From Methanomicrobia archaeon (GTDB lineage Archaea > Halobacteriota > Bog-38 > Methanoflorentales > Methanoflorentaceae): 64,000 nt of DNA. A program made the position numbers and the translations under genes. The notes under the pieces were generated by a model. That model was not told the origin of the DNA. It saw only the letters and a list, made by a program, of their open reading frames with translations, and did not search any database. The stretch covers positions 1 to 64,000 of the forward strand of contig JACTTZ010000016.1 of NCBI GenBank assembly GCA_015660915.1, written 5' to 3'. Of this stretch, positions 27,698-36,965 are shown piece by piece. Within the stretch, counting starts at the first letter, position 1. Every line of letters begins with the position of its first letter.

Positions 27698-28459
27698 ATT
27701 CATATCGCCCTAGCAACTACGGACTTTGCGCTTTACCAGGACATCACCAAAGAGCTTCGCGAAAAGAGGCTTAAGTTTATAACTATTACGCCAAGCGAAG
27801 CTATGGGAGATGAAATCGGCGTCGTGATAACCTCTGAGAAGGAGGCGAGCGCCATCACCTTTCCCAACGTGGTTATTGCATCTGATCCCGAGATGACGGT
27901 GAATGAAGCGATTAGAATTCTCAGGAATGGTGCCTTGCCTCAGCGCGTCGTCGTCGGCATTGACCCGGGAGATGAACCTGGAATTGCCGTCGTCGCCAAT
28001 GGAATCGTCGAAGCGGTTTATCGCGTCCCATTGGGACAAGCGTTTGGCGTAATCGAGAGAATCAAGCAGACGTATTCTGATATATTGGTAAGAATGGGAC
28101 GTGGAGCGCGCCTGGTGAGCACGAATTTAGCAAATACGTTAGTGGCCCAAGGAATAGCGGTTGAGCTCGTCGACGAAAGAGGGACCTCGCCATATCTCGG
28201 AAAGGGCACAGGTGGAACCGCGATCTCAGACATTGTCGCCGCAATCAATATCGCGCACACGCCAGGCATACGTATAGGGCATCAAGAAGTTCTCCCGTCG
28301 AAGGGTGAGATTCGGTGGATTCAAGAGAGGAGTAGAGAACTCTCTGAAGGGCGAACGACGATCTCGAGACAGCTCGCTCAAAGAGTTGCGAAAGGAGAGA
28401 TAACGATTAATGAAGCTTTAAAGGAGCATAAATGCGCAAAAGAGAACCACACGCGCTAG
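27698..28459 (+). CDS. Archaeal RNase H-fold protein of unknown function
   Basis: 253 residues if read from ATT at 27698: (M)HIALATTDFALYQDITKEL, then a linker and the core VVVGIDPGDEPGIAVVANG near residue 80, which has the GIDPG motif of RNase H/RuvC-fold nucleases and hydrolases. Further acidic residues appear in VELVDERGTSPYLG and ISDIVAAINIA. The first standard ATG in frame (27803) would remove 35 well-formed residues. A run of seven G at 86-92 of that block (27686-27692) sits five bases before ATT and can serve as Shine-Dalgarno; with one more G the ATG at 27684 would be in frame. Its role is unknown; the neighbour radB hints at DNA metabolism. Confidence 0.7.
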   Translation: MHIALATTDFALYQDITKELREKRLKFITITPSEAMGDEIGVVITSEKEASAITFPNVVIASDPEMTVNEAIRILRNGALPQRVVVGIDPGDEPGIAVVANGIVEAVYRVPLGQAFGVIERIKQTYSDILVRMGRGARLVSTNLANTLVAQGIAVELVDERGTSPYLGKGTGGTAISDIVAAINIAHTPGIRIGHQEVLPSKGEIRWIQERSRELSEGRTTISRQLAQRVAKGEITINEALKEHKCAKENHTR

Positions 28460-29646
28460 CTGCTGCCAAGTCGAGCCCAAGCCTCTTCTTCGACCATCCT
28501 GATGACGTGTTTGACGGGGATGCTGAGTCTTTTGGCAAGTTCAGTAGCTTCGTCAAACTCAGCGGCGACGTTCAGCACGTTTCCGTGTTGATCGGTGGCA
28601 ACTTTTACGTGGATCGTGTGGGATTCGCTGCCGATACGAACCGTTACGGACTCACTTCGCCTTAAAGCGATGAGTCTGTGACGCGTCGGCATGATCCGCA
28701 CGCCCAAGCTTCCTGTTTCTTCGATTATCTTTTTTGCCAGTTGATGCGAGTCGGCGGGGCGGGCTATTACCTGGATAATGTGCCCGGTTCGGCTTTTTTT
28801 CCCGGTGGTGGGTATTATTGCGACGTCGAGAGCGCCTGTTTCGAACAGCCTCTCGATCAGATTTCCAAGCACCTCTCCTGTTACGTCGTCTACGTTAGTT
28901 TCGAGCACTTGGACGTCGTCTCGCAGCAGGCCTTCATCGCTCTGGCCGAGAGTAGCACGCAAAACGTTTGGGTGATAAAAATCGCGAGAGCCTGCGCCAT
29001 AACCGACACGTTCGATGATCATTTGGGGCAAAAAAACATCTGATGTCCCGGTAAGAAAGGCGAGGATAGCCGCACCTGTTGGGGTCAGCAGCTCGCCTTC
29101 CACAGGCCCCCCTCTGGTTATCAAGCGGTGTTTGGCAAGTATTGCAGCGGTTACCGGAGCGGGGACGGGGAGAAGCCCGTGATGGGTCTCTACCGAACCC
29201 CCGCCCACGAATATTGGGGTCGTGAATATAGAATCGACGTGGAGCAATGAAACGGCCGTGCAGGCACCGACTACGTCTGCAATGGCATCATGAGCACCCA
29301 CTTCGTGGAACACGAGCTCTTCTTTTTGAACACCGTGCACGGCTGCTTCTGCGTCCGCTATGATCTCAAATATCGCGGTCGCATCTGCAACTATCGGTGG
29401 ACTCATCTCGCAAGATTGAAGCACATCCGTAAGTTTTCGATAAGCGAGTGGCCTCTCCTCGGTGACGACCTTGACTCGCGTTGCGCGTATGCCCGATTTT
29501 TTCACCTCGAGGATCTCTACTTCGGCGTCGGCGGCAGCTTCCATGCGCTCTCGAACGACGGATGCGTCCGCGCCGAGATCGATGAGACTTCCGACGATCA
29601 TGTCCCCCGAAGCGCCAGAAAAAGGCTGAAAGGTAAGTATGGTCAT
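28456..29646 (-). CDS. larC: LarC-type nickel insertion protein (COG1641)
   Basis: A 396-residue LarC/DUF111 protein. LarC adds nickel to the pyridinium bis-thiocarboxylate cofactor of lactate racemase-type enzymes using CTP; the archaeal homologues are annotated by similarity. Visible are [20 protein letters not shown] at the N-terminus, [15 protein letters not shown] near 110, TPTGAAIL near 190 and the C-terminal [14 protein letters not shown] with TTGKKSRTG. The ATG at 29646 starts exactly at the conserved sequence; ten extra residues upstream are discarded. Divergent from cdc48 with a shared promoter region; the stop overlaps that of the RNase H-like gene by four bases. Confidence 0.88.
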   Translation of the reverse strand: MTILTFQPFSGASGDMIVGSLIDLGADASVVRERMEAAADAEVEILEVKKSGIRATRVKVVTEERPLAYRKLTDVLQSCEMSPPIVADATAIFEIIADAEAAVHGVQKEELVFHEVGAHDAIADVVGACTAVSLLHVDSIFTTPIFVGGGSVETHHGLLPVPAPVTAAILAKHRLITRGGPVEGELLTPTGAAILAFLTGTSDVFLPQMIIERVGYGAGSRDFYHPNVLRATLGQSDEGLLRDDVQVLETNVDDVTGEVLGNLIERLFETGALDVAIIPTTGKKSRTGHIIQVIARPADSHQLAKKIIEETGSLGVRIMPTRHRLIALRRSESVTVRIGSESHTIHVKVATDQHGNVLNVAAEFDEATELAKRLSIPVKHVIRMVEEEAWARLGSS

Positions 29647-29677
29647 AATAGGTACAAATGGGGCGGTTTTAGCCATC

Positions 29678-29688
29678 CTTATATATCA
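29678..29688. promoter_or_regulatory. Bidirectional TATA element between larC and cdc48
   Basis: CTTATATATCA on the plus strand reads TGATATATAAG on the minus strand. Centred about 39 bp before the cdc48 ATG and 37 bp before the larC ATG, the same near-palindromic box could direct transcription both ways, with short leaders of about 12-14 nt on each side. Confidence 0.5.
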
Positions 29689-29721
29689 CCATGTTATCAT
29701 ATAAGCTTAGGTTTTGATCGC

Positions 29722-31938
29722 ATGCCCCAAGAGGTTCAGCTGAAAGTTGCCAAAGCTTACCCGAATGATTCAGGGAGAGGTATTGCACGGCTCGATCCAG
29801 ACACGCTCCTTAAACTTCAGCTATCCCCCGGAGAAATAATAGAGATCTCAGGCAAGACTAGCACGGCTGCCAAAGTCTGGCGTGCTGATCGCCAAGACTG
29901 GCACGAAGGTATCATCCGGATAGACGGGTTCATTCGCCAAAACGCGGGGGTCGGCATGGGTGAGCGCGTGCTTGTGCGCAAACCGAAGGTGAACGAAGCG
30001 CAAAAGGTCGTGCTTGCCCCCCCTGAGGGGCCGGTCACGCAGCCATTAACTGATATGACGGACAGCGTGCACCGTCAGCTCCTCAAGCGTCCTGTAGTTC
30101 AGGGAGACGTGGTGCCCGTCATCAGTGTAGCTTCGCATCCTCTTCTGCGAGTGCCGGGTCAAGCGGTACCACTCGTCGTTGTAAGTACGAGTCCGCTTGG
30201 CGTAGTCTTCATCACAGAGCGAACGCAGCTTGACTTAAGAGACAAGCCTGTCAAAGGGTTTGAATCCGTGCGTGCCACAGGCATCTCTTATGAGGATATT
30301 GGCGGTTTGAGAGACGAGATACAGCGGATAAGGGAGATGATTGAGCTCCCGATGAAGCATCCAGAGGTTTTTCAAACCCTTGGTATCACGCCGCCGAGTG
30401 GTGTACTGCTTCACGGCCCGCCCGGTACCGGCAAGACACTCATTGCAAAAGCCGTGGCAAATGAATCTGGCGCGTCGTTTTATTCTATAGCTGGACCAGA
30501 GATAATGAGCAAGTATTACGGTGAGAGCGAACAGCGACTTCGTGAAATCTTCGATGAAGCGCGCGACCGCACTCCCTCGATCGTATTTATCGATGAGCTC
30601 GATTCAATCGCGCCACGACGCGAAGACGTAACCGGCGAAGTCGAGCGACGCGTTGTTGCCCAACTGCTTACCATAATGGATGGCCTTGAGGAGAGGGGCG
30701 AGATAATAATCGTAGGCGCCACAAATAGAGTGGAAGCAATCGACCCTGCTTTGAGACGTCCAGGAAGGTTTGATAGAGAGATTGAAATATCTGTCCCTGA
30801 CTATGAAGGTAGACTGGAGATCCTGCAAATTCACACGCGCGACATGCCTCTCGCCAAAGACGTTAGCCTTGAGGAGCTGGCCAGCATCACTCACGGCTTC
30901 GTCGGAGCCGATCTTCTCTCCGTTACGAAAGAGGCGGCAATGCGCGCTTTGAATAGGTACATGCCTGGCATCGACCTCGACAAGGAGATTCCCGCCGAGA
31001 CCCTTGCTAATCTGAAGATCACTAAAGATGATTTCAGCGGAGCATTTCGAGAAATTCAACCAAGTGCGCTTCGCGAAATCCTGGTCGAAATTCCCAGTAC
31101 TTCTTGGAACGACGTTGGCGGGCTTGAGGAAGTGCGGCAGGAGTTAATCGAAGCAATAGAATGGCCCCTCAAAGAACCTCAATCATTTGGAAGAATGGGC
31201 ATCAAGCCGCTTCGTGGCATTTTGCTCTTCGGACCGCCGGGGACAGGCAAGACGCTCATCGTCAGAGCAGTGGCACACGAGACTGAAGCGAATTTCATAA
31301 GCGTGCGTGGTCCCGAGCTTATTAGCAAATGGGTAGGTGAATCTGAGCGTGCTGTAAGGAACGTTTTCAAGAAAGCTCGACAAGTTGCGCCTGTTGTGGT
31401 CTTCCTTGATGAGCTTGATGCGCTCGCCCCCGTGCGAGGCGTAGAAGATACATCGCGGGTCTCCGAACGCGTCGTGAACACCCTCCTAACAGAGCTTGAT
31501 GGCTTACAAGATCTCAAGGATATTGTCGTAATCGCTGCTACGAATCGCCCTGACATAGTCGATCCGGCGCTCCTGCGATCAGGACGATTTGACCGGATGA
31601 TTCTGCTCGGTGCGCCGCAGAAGAGTGCACGAGTGTCGATATTGAACATACACACGCGCAACATGCCCCTCTCAGACGATGTGGACGTTGAAGAGCTTGC
31701 GGATCTCACCGATTGGTATGTCGGCAGCGATTTAGAAACACTCTGCAGAGAAGCGGCAATGCTCGCGTTGCGAGAAGCAATGGACATAAGTTGTATAGAA
31801 ATGCGTCATTTCAGAGAAGCACTGAAGAAAGTCCGGCCCGCGATTGATGAGCGCACAATGCAGTATTACGAGCAGATAAAACAGAGATTCACAGGGGGTC
31901 GCCCCGCTGAGCCGACGACGCACGTGAGCTATCAGTAA
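29722..31938 (+). CDS. Cdc48/VAT-type AAA ATPase
   Basis: A 738-residue protein-unfolding AAA+ ATPase of the VCP/p97 family, which works with the proteasome in archaea. It has an N-terminal double-psi barrel domain (1-180), D1 with Walker A GPPGTGKT at 232-239 and DELD at 291-294, and D2 with Walker A at 504-511 and DELD at 563-566. Arginine fingers fall in RRPGRFDRE and RSGRFDR. The ATG at 29722 gives the standard N-terminus ([20 protein letters not shown]); the frame is open much further upstream over larC. The C-terminal tail is short. Confidence 0.95.
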   Translation: MPQEVQLKVAKAYPNDSGRGIARLDPDTLLKLQLSPGEIIEISGKTSTAAKVWRADRQDWHEGIIRIDGFIRQNAGVGMGERVLVRKPKVNEAQKVVLAPPEGPVTQPLTDMTDSVHRQLLKRPVVQGDVVPVISVASHPLLRVPGQAVPLVVVSTSPLGVVFITERTQLDLRDKPVKGFESVRATGISYEDIGGLRDEIQRIREMIELPMKHPEVFQTLGITPPSGVLLHGPPGTGKTLIAKAVANESGASFYSIAGPEIMSKYYGESEQRLREIFDEARDRTPSIVFIDELDSIAPRREDVTGEVERRVVAQLLTIMDGLEERGEIIIVGATNRVEAIDPALRRPGRFDREIEISVPDYEGRLEILQIHTRDMPLAKDVSLEELASITHGFVGADLLSVTKEAAMRALNRYMPGIDLDKEIPAETLANLKITKDDFSGAFREIQPSALREILVEIPSTSWNDVGGLEEVRQELIEAIEWPLKEPQSFGRMGIKPLRGILLFGPPGTGKTLIVRAVAHETEANFISVRGPELISKWVGESERAVRNVFKKARQVAPVVVFLDELDALAPVRGVEDTSRVSERVVNTLLTELDGLQDLKDIVVIAATNRPDIVDPALLRSGRFDRMILLGAPQKSARVSILNIHTRNMPLSDDVDVEELADLTDWYVGSDLETLCREAAMLALREAMDISCIEMRHFREALKKVRPAIDERTMQYYEQIKQRFTGGRPAEPTTHVSYQ

Positions 31939-31958
31939 GCGCGGAATATACGAAACCC

Positions 31959-31972
31959 TTTATATTATAAAT
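31959..31972 (+). promoter_or_regulatory. TATA box of the PRC-barrel gene
   Basis: TTTATATTATAAAT, 16-29 bp upstream of the ATG at 31988. The mRNA is likely to start at or within a few bases of the ATG. Confidence 0.5.
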
Positions 31973-31987
31973 ACATAGCAGGCAGAG

Positions 31988-32248
31988 ATGAAAAAGGAGA
32001 TATTCGCTAAGAATCTGTCCAATAAGCAAGTGATGGGGAGCGATGGTACTGATATCGGCACGCTCTATGATCTCATCATTGATGAAAACAGCGGCGATAT
32101 CCTTGATCTTAAAGTGAAGCCAGATCCCGATCTGAATCTGCAGGAGTTTAGGACAGAAAACGACTTCATATTTCTACCATTTGACGCTGTTAGGGCGATA
32201 AAGGATTACATTGTGGTTGATCGGAAGTTGATTAAACAGCCGCAGTGA
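31988..32248 (+). CDS. PRC-barrel domain protein
   Basis: An 86-residue single PRC-barrel: KEIFAKNLSNKQVMGSDGTDIGTLYDLIIDENSGDILDL is the signature strand pattern, ending with a YIVVDRKLI strand. Such small archaeal proteins are similar to the barrel of RimM and the H subunit of photoreaction centres; some are linked to RNA processing or cell division (CdpB-like). The role here is not known. Single gene with its own TATA box. Confidence 0.85.
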   Translation: MKKEIFAKNLSNKQVMGSDGTDIGTLYDLIIDENSGDILDLKVKPDPDLNLQEFRTENDFIFLPFDAVRAIKDYIVVDRKLIKQPQ

Positions 32249-32440
32249 ACGCCAACCATCTCGCAGCTTGATTCGCGCTACGAATGCGGCCGAGGCGTCA
32301 GCTCAGGGGGCGGTTACGTAGCTGTTTTATTGTGTTTCGCGAGCATAAGCTTGCTAGCAACGCTCTTAAAGTGTTTCCGACTTAGAGCTCTGTTCGGAGA
32401 CAAAGACCTATGAGAAAACGAGTCGAAGCGAGGACGGGAC

Positions 32441-33274
32441 ATGCAAGTTGACGATTTAATGAGTGCGCCTGTTTATTCCGTCTCACCTGAAGACACCGTT
32501 GGCCACGTGAAAAACGTGATGCTGAAGCACAAAATTGGCAGGGTAGTAGTTGCATATGAGGGGACTCTTATTGGTGTCATTGCTAAATACGACCTCGCAA
32601 AGATGCTTGTATCATCAGAAGCAGGTTGGCGAAGGCGACACCAGGACCGAACGCTCGCAAAGACGGTCATGTCAGAGAATCTAGTTATCACCTCGCCTAG
32701 TGCTTCGATTGCAGAGGCAGCTCGAGAGATGATCGCAAATGGAATCGGCTGCCTTCCCGTTGTGAAAGACGGCGAGCTCCTAGGCATTTTCACAGAGACG
32801 GATTTGACAGCACATTTTGCAGGCACAAGCTCAAAGGTTCAGGTCAAAACTATTATGGCCGATGCTTTTCTCACGTGTCACCGCCACCATTCTATTAACC
32901 ACGTATTGCGTGACATGGAGACTAACCACATTTTTCGTACCATCGTTCAAGAGGGAAACGGTGTACCGGTAGGCATAATTACGCACACTAATCTGACGTT
33001 TGCTCAAGAGCCTCTCGTCGATTCAAAGGACATCGTGATGGTGAGAAAGGCCGATCGGGCGGGCGTGCTAAGGAATAGATATGTGCGAAGGGTCCTTCAG
33101 GTTGCAGAAGATATCATGTCTGAGCCGCTTATTACGATCCGCAGTGATTCTAAGGCTGTAGACGCGGCGCGTGCGATGGTTAAGAACAGAATAGACGCCA
33201 TGCCTGTCGTAAGAGGGGAGTCGCTCGTAGGCGTCATATCTAAAACCGATATAGTGGGGAAGATGGCAGAATAG
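32441..33274 (+). CDS. Protein with four CBS domains
   Basis: 277 residues composed of two Bateman modules: CBS pairs at about 1-60 and 70-128, then 137-190 and 220-277. Repeats of the pattern VMSENLVITSP, GCLPVVKDGELLGIFTETDL and AMPVVRGESLVGVISKTDI are clear. CBS pairs bind adenine nucleotides or S-adenosylmethionine and regulate partner proteins; no effector domain is attached. A second CBS gene follows 38 bp later on the same strand, so the two are probably one unit. Confidence 0.9.
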   Translation: MQVDDLMSAPVYSVSPEDTVGHVKNVMLKHKIGRVVVAYEGTLIGVIAKYDLAKMLVSSEAGWRRRHQDRTLAKTVMSENLVITSPSASIAEAAREMIANGIGCLPVVKDGELLGIFTETDLTAHFAGTSSKVQVKTIMADAFLTCHRHHSINHVLRDMETNHIFRTIVQEGNGVPVGIITHTNLTFAQEPLVDSKDIVMVRKADRAGVLRNRYVRRVLQVAEDIMSEPLITIRSDSKAVDAARAMVKNRIDAMPVVRGESLVGVISKTDIVGKMAE

Positions 33275-33312
33275 GGCAGCCATCTTCTCAGTTGATCAGC
33301 AGGGTGCACCTA

Positions 33313-34101
33313 ATGCGATACGACAACTACGCGTTCACTAGCGCGTCTGATCTAGCGTCAGTCGCGTACGCCATAGACAAGTCCGATCGGATTTCCCACG
33401 CCTTGGATCTTATGGAAAAACACAGAGTGAATCAACTGCTCGTGATGAATGAAGGCGAATTTACGGGGATTTTGACGAAAAAAGGCATTGCACGCACATT
33501 AGGCGCAAGTGATGACATCACGAAGCCGGCCTCATCACTTCACGTGACGAAAGCAATGGATGACACGTTCACTGTCATAAGCGGCACCCTACCCATTGGC
33601 GAGGTCAACCATCTTATGGAAAGGTCGGAGGTTCTAATCGTTGTCAATGGGCAGCCTGTCAGATGGATAACCTTCAACGAGATCGTGAAAGCGAGCAGAC
33701 CAGGGGGATTTGCGGGCGAAATAATGGAGTCCCCTTTGACCTGCTCCCCCTTTGACCGAGTAACCCACACTAGGCGAAGGATGATTGATGAAAATGCGTG
33801 GTGGATGGTAGTCGTCGAGGATGACAAGCTCGTTGGAATAATAACGGAGAACGACATAGCGAAGGCCATGAGCCAGTTCAGAGACGTTGTACGATCTTAC
33901 TATCAAGATTCACGCGTGCGGAAACTACTTGTAGACGATATTATGATCGCCGACATCGTGTTTGCGAGAACTAATACCGCGTGCGTCGAAGTGGTCGAAA
34001 TCATGCTAAAACACGATGTTGAGGGGGTGCCAGTCCTCGATCTGACGGATACTATGGTCGGCGTGATAACTCAAAGTACCGTGCTTCGGAAGCTCGATTG
34101 A
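33313..34101 (+). CDS. CBS-domain protein, divergent second member
   Basis: A 262-residue protein with four more or less degenerate CBS repeats: HRVNQLLVMNEGEFTGILTKKGI, a weak second repeat, WWMVVVEDDKLVGIITENDI and VEGVPVLDLTDTMVGVITQSTV. The ATG at 33313 has AGGGTG six bases upstream; the TTG at 33292 is less likely. The middle repeat has lost its usual glycine pattern. Co-directional and close to the other CBS gene; the two may form a hetero-oligomer. Confidence 0.85.
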   Translation: MRYDNYAFTSASDLASVAYAIDKSDRISHALDLMEKHRVNQLLVMNEGEFTGILTKKGIARTLGASDDITKPASSLHVTKAMDDTFTVISGTLPIGEVNHLMERSEVLIVVNGQPVRWITFNEIVKASRPGGFAGEIMESPLTCSPFDRVTHTRRRMIDENAWWMVVVEDDKLVGIITENDIAKAMSQFRDVVRSYYQDSRVRKLLVDDIMIADIVFARTNTACVEVVEIMLKHDVEGVPVLDLTDTMVGVITQSTVLRKLD

Positions 34102-34164
34102 CTTTGAAATCAGCCAACAACCATCAGCAGCTGGCGGCCCGTGGAGCGAAGCGGTTGGTGTCTG

Positions 34165-35220
34165 CTACCGTGACGTGATTCCCCCTAGACACTGTATGGT
34201 CCCAGGCGTGCCGATCTCTCCGTGGGTTGTGAATGAGCAACCTGTTAACGTCTCAGTCACCTTCATAGCAGTGACCGCGTGGAGTGTAAGCTTGGTCGTT
34301 TTAATTCTAGAACGTCCTTTTGCTAGCGCCAGCCAGACAATCAATTGATCGCCTAGATGTGTGTCGAACGGTGCTCCTGTTGAAAATTGCCCTAAGAGCC
34401 CAGCTGCGGCCTCCTCTCCGACCTGTTCAGCAGGTTTTCCCGGAGCGCCGAGCGCGTCCCCTGCTAATCTTCCCCCTGTTGAAGTCTCTGCCCATAGCAC
34501 TACGCCACTTCCCGTGGAAGGACTCTTGGCCCTCTGACCAACGTCACGCACGATGCTTATGTCTTGATAGCCTGCGCGCGAGCAGCTTCGTGTAGCCGCG
34601 TCAGCTTGCCGTTCGACTACGTGCGCAGGAAGATTCCGCGAGTGTGATATACCTCTTATTCCTCTTGGAGACCCCGTATTGACGATATTAATAGGGTGTA
34701 GCACGTCGACGGGCTCTGTGAAGATGTGGATCAGTCCCCCTCCGCGAGGATAATACCCTCTTTTTACGAGACGCACTTCGTAAAGAAATCCCATGCTAGC
34801 TAGCACGGGATTTAGGACATTGATCACGTAATCGGCTTGCGGTGCCAAGGGATTGTTTGTGCCACCGATGAGGGTGATAGATGAACGCTGATCGGCAAAT
34901 GCGAGGACTGGCAAAAGCGCTTGCAAAATGAGCGTGGTACTGGCAGCCGTCTTTGCATCAAAGTGAAAGGTCCCTCCGTGCGTAGGTCCCGGGCAGAAAA
35001 TTATCTCGGAGGAGCCTATCGCAAGTCCGCTCACCTTCGCGGCTGTGACCGCAGCTACCGCACGTATCGCACTCAAATGCTGGCTTCGAAGCCCAGGATT
35101 TGTCCGGTTGACCCTAATATTCTTGATGGTGACGGACTTTCGCGTTAATGCGGAAAGAGCGAGGCATAAGCGAAGCACTTGCCCGCCGCCCTCACCGATG
35201 CTGCCATCAATCTCGATCAT
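34165..35220 (-). CDS. rtcA: RNA 3'-terminal phosphate cyclase
   Basis: A 351-residue RtcA that converts RNA 3'-phosphates to 2',3'-cyclic phosphates with ATP. Conserved features: IDGSIGEGGGQVLR at the N-terminus, RVNRTNPGLRSQHLSA, the GGGTNNPLAPQ-like loop, the RGYYPRGGG motif and the nucleophile histidine in FDTHLGDQLIVWLALA near 310. Full length. Flanks are not functionally related. Confidence 0.95.
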   Translation of the reverse strand: MIEIDGSIGEGGGQVLRLCLALSALTRKSVTIKNIRVNRTNPGLRSQHLSAIRAVAAVTAAKVSGLAIGSSEIIFCPGPTHGGTFHFDAKTAASTTLILQALLPVLAFADQRSSITLIGGTNNPLAPQADYVINVLNPVLASMGFLYEVRLVKRGYYPRGGGLIHIFTEPVDVLHPINIVNTGSPRGIRGISHSRNLPAHVVERQADAATRSCSRAGYQDISIVRDVGQRAKSPSTGSGVVLWAETSTGGRLAGDALGAPGKPAEQVGEEAAAGLLGQFSTGAPFDTHLGDQLIVWLALAKGRSRIKTTKLTLHAVTAMKVTETLTGCSFTTHGEIGTPGTIQCLGGITSR

Positions 35221-35451
35221 CAGTAGTACTTATGCTGAAGTCAGAAATAAACTGCCGGTGAGATTCAACATTCAAGCCATCGCTGATTGACATGTAGAGA
35301 AACGGTCATCACCGACGCAAATGGTGATTTGTGCTAAGAATCGGCAAGCGTTTAGACCGCAAGCAAGTGTTATTTAGTACCTTGGCCTTTCTATTACTAC
35401 GCGAGTATCGGCTGTAGCGCGAGTAGCACTCGAAGATGCGGGGAGCACGAC

Positions 35452-35613
35452 ATGGGGCGACAGGACAATACAACAGTCTGTAAACTTTGTCAGCGCAGCT
35501 TCGAAAAGTCAGAAGTAGGTCGAATCAAGATTTTGAGACGCGAAAAAAAAGGGGAAAGCGTTCTTTGGGTCTGCTCTCATTGCGCTGGACGAATTAAGTT
35601 CGCCGAGCACTGA
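35452..35613 (+). CDS. Small zinc-ribbon protein
   Basis: A 53-residue protein with two cysteine pairs, CKLC near residue 10 and CSHC near 42, separated by a basic segment rich in lysine (ILRREKKGES). That is a zinc ribbon able to bind nucleic acid. The ATG at 35452 follows GGGGAGC. It stands alone after a 230-bp gap. It has no recognised family beyond the zinc-ribbon pattern. Confidence 0.6.
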   Translation: MGRQDNTTVCKLCQRSFEKSEVGRIKILRREKKGESVLWVCSHCAGRIKFAEH

Positions 35614-35756
35614 AGGCTCGTCTGTATCGTTAACGCGTTATTGTGAGTCTCTTCACTTTCTGCACTTTTGTTCAAAACAGCAACTTTGCCGCTGCTCTGC
35701 GATCCGTGCCTCAATAGGACTTCGTAGGTTGAGCATTTCATCGCGAGCCTCGAAAC

Positions 35757-35879
35757 TCATTTACGGCGCGATTTGACGGTTTCTAGGTCAGCGCGAAGCT
35801 GAGGAGTTTTAATGCGAATAAAGCCGCAGTGGTGCTCTCCAGGATGGTCGATGCAGAAGTCGCTTGTGGGGCACGTCAT
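35757..35879 (-). CDS. Small Cys/His-rich protein, putative
   Basis: A 40-codon frame with MTCPTSDFCIDHPGEHHCG, then a basic C-terminus ending in KSRRK. Three cysteines and three histidines within 16 residues look like a metal site. The ATG at 35879 is chosen because the conserved-looking part begins there; the frame stays open to 35987. The flanks to 36114 hold no other supportable gene. I do not recognise the family with certainty. Confidence 0.4.
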   Translation of the reverse strand: MTCPTSDFCIDHPGEHHCGFIRIKTPQLRADLETVKSRRK

Positions 35880-36114
35880 GCTTTTCTTGCCCAACGACCT
35901 CGCGTTTAACGTGAAATAGGGCAAAAACTGTGTATGCAGACACCTCGTTGCACTTGGCGTCGCCGTACGCATTACAGGGCACTGCAACGCCCAAGCTGGT
36001 CAAGCCTCTTGAAAGCGCCACAAAGGGGTTCTTAGGCCCCCTCAAAGCGGCTAGGCATCGCGTTGGGTGGCTTTCATCAATACGTATTTATTTCGTTGTT
36101 GTATTGTTTAGTTC

Positions 36115-36873
36115 GTGAGGGTTATTGCACTTACCGGTGAAGCAGAACGCTGCGAAGACTTCTTAGCGGCACTCTCTCTTCACTATACGGTGGCGACGCT
36201 GCGTCAGGAACATGAGAATGCGCTTACGTTTGCCGCGAACGGAGTCTCAGACGACCTCCTTTGCATCAAATCACCGACGAGATACGTCGTAACGCGCTAT
36301 GCTCACGAGAATGCAAATACAATCCCGCGAGAGCTCGATCGTCTGGGGGAACAAGAGGATGTTGATTTCGCCGTTGTTGTGGGTAGCGTCCTTGCGTCAA
36401 GGATTGTCTCCTTTCGTGAGGTTTACGAGGCCCGGCTAGAGCGTAGTGTAGACTTCGAAAAGCATTTTGAGGCGCTTAAGACTTTCCCGGAATGGGTAAC
36501 GCTTGGCGTTCTCGTAAGAGCCGTACGCGCTCACCCTGATATTCACAAAGCGGGAGCGATCCTTACGTTCACCGGAACGGTCCGCGGGGAAGCTGTTGCG
36601 CTTGAATTTGACATCTATGAGGAGGAGGCCGAGCAGCGAATTTCTTCAATCGCTCGCGATCTGAAGACTATGAAGGGCATAGTCGAGGCAAAGATATACC
36701 ACAAATCAGGTCATGTCAAAAGAGGCGAAGACATCGTCTATATTGTTGTTGCTGCGGCACATCGACAAGAGGGTTTCGAGGCGCTCAGGGATGCAATAGA
36801 ACGGATCAAGAAGGAAGTTCCTATCTGGAAAAAGGAACTTACGGAACAGGGGGAGAGATGGGTCGACATGTGA
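36115..36873 (+). CDS. moaE: MoaE-type molybdopterin synthase subunit with an extra N-terminal domain
   Basis: 252 residues. The C-terminal half (about 120-250) is MoaE: GAILTFTGTVRGEAVALEFDIYEEEAEQRI, then YHKSGHVKRGEDIVYIVVAAAHRQEGFEALRDAIERIKKEVPIWKKE, including the catalytic K-K/E near the end. MoaE with MoaD puts sulfur into precursor Z for molybdenum or tungsten cofactor. The N-terminal 115 residues have a strand-turn (VIALTGEAERC) and a DVDFAVVVGS strand, perhaps a degraded MobB-like domain lacking a P-loop. GTG start. Confidence 0.88.
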   Translation: MRVIALTGEAERCEDFLAALSLHYTVATLRQEHENALTFAANGVSDDLLCIKSPTRYVVTRYAHENANTIPRELDRLGEQEDVDFAVVVGSVLASRIVSFREVYEARLERSVDFEKHFEALKTFPEWVTLGVLVRAVRAHPDIHKAGAILTFTGTVRGEAVALEFDIYEEEAEQRISSIARDLKTMKGIVEAKIYHKSGHVKRGEDIVYIVVAAAHRQEGFEALRDAIERIKKEVPIWKKELTEQGERWVDM

Positions 36874-36965
36874 AGGCGGCGGGCGAGAGCGACGTCCAGA
36901 ATGATAGGGAGCCTCCGCCGAGCGGCGCGCGTCCTTGATTGGTAAATGCGGACGAGGAGTTTTTA

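Noticed and set aside
29290-29721. Upstream extension of the cdc48 reading frame
   Set aside because: It lies opposite larC, and the standard N-terminus of the family begins at the ATG at 29722.
36870-36940. Tiny 26-codon frame between moaE and glmM
   Set aside because: Polar, Pro-rich and without membrane helix or metal site; overlaps the moaE end and shows no sign of being coding.
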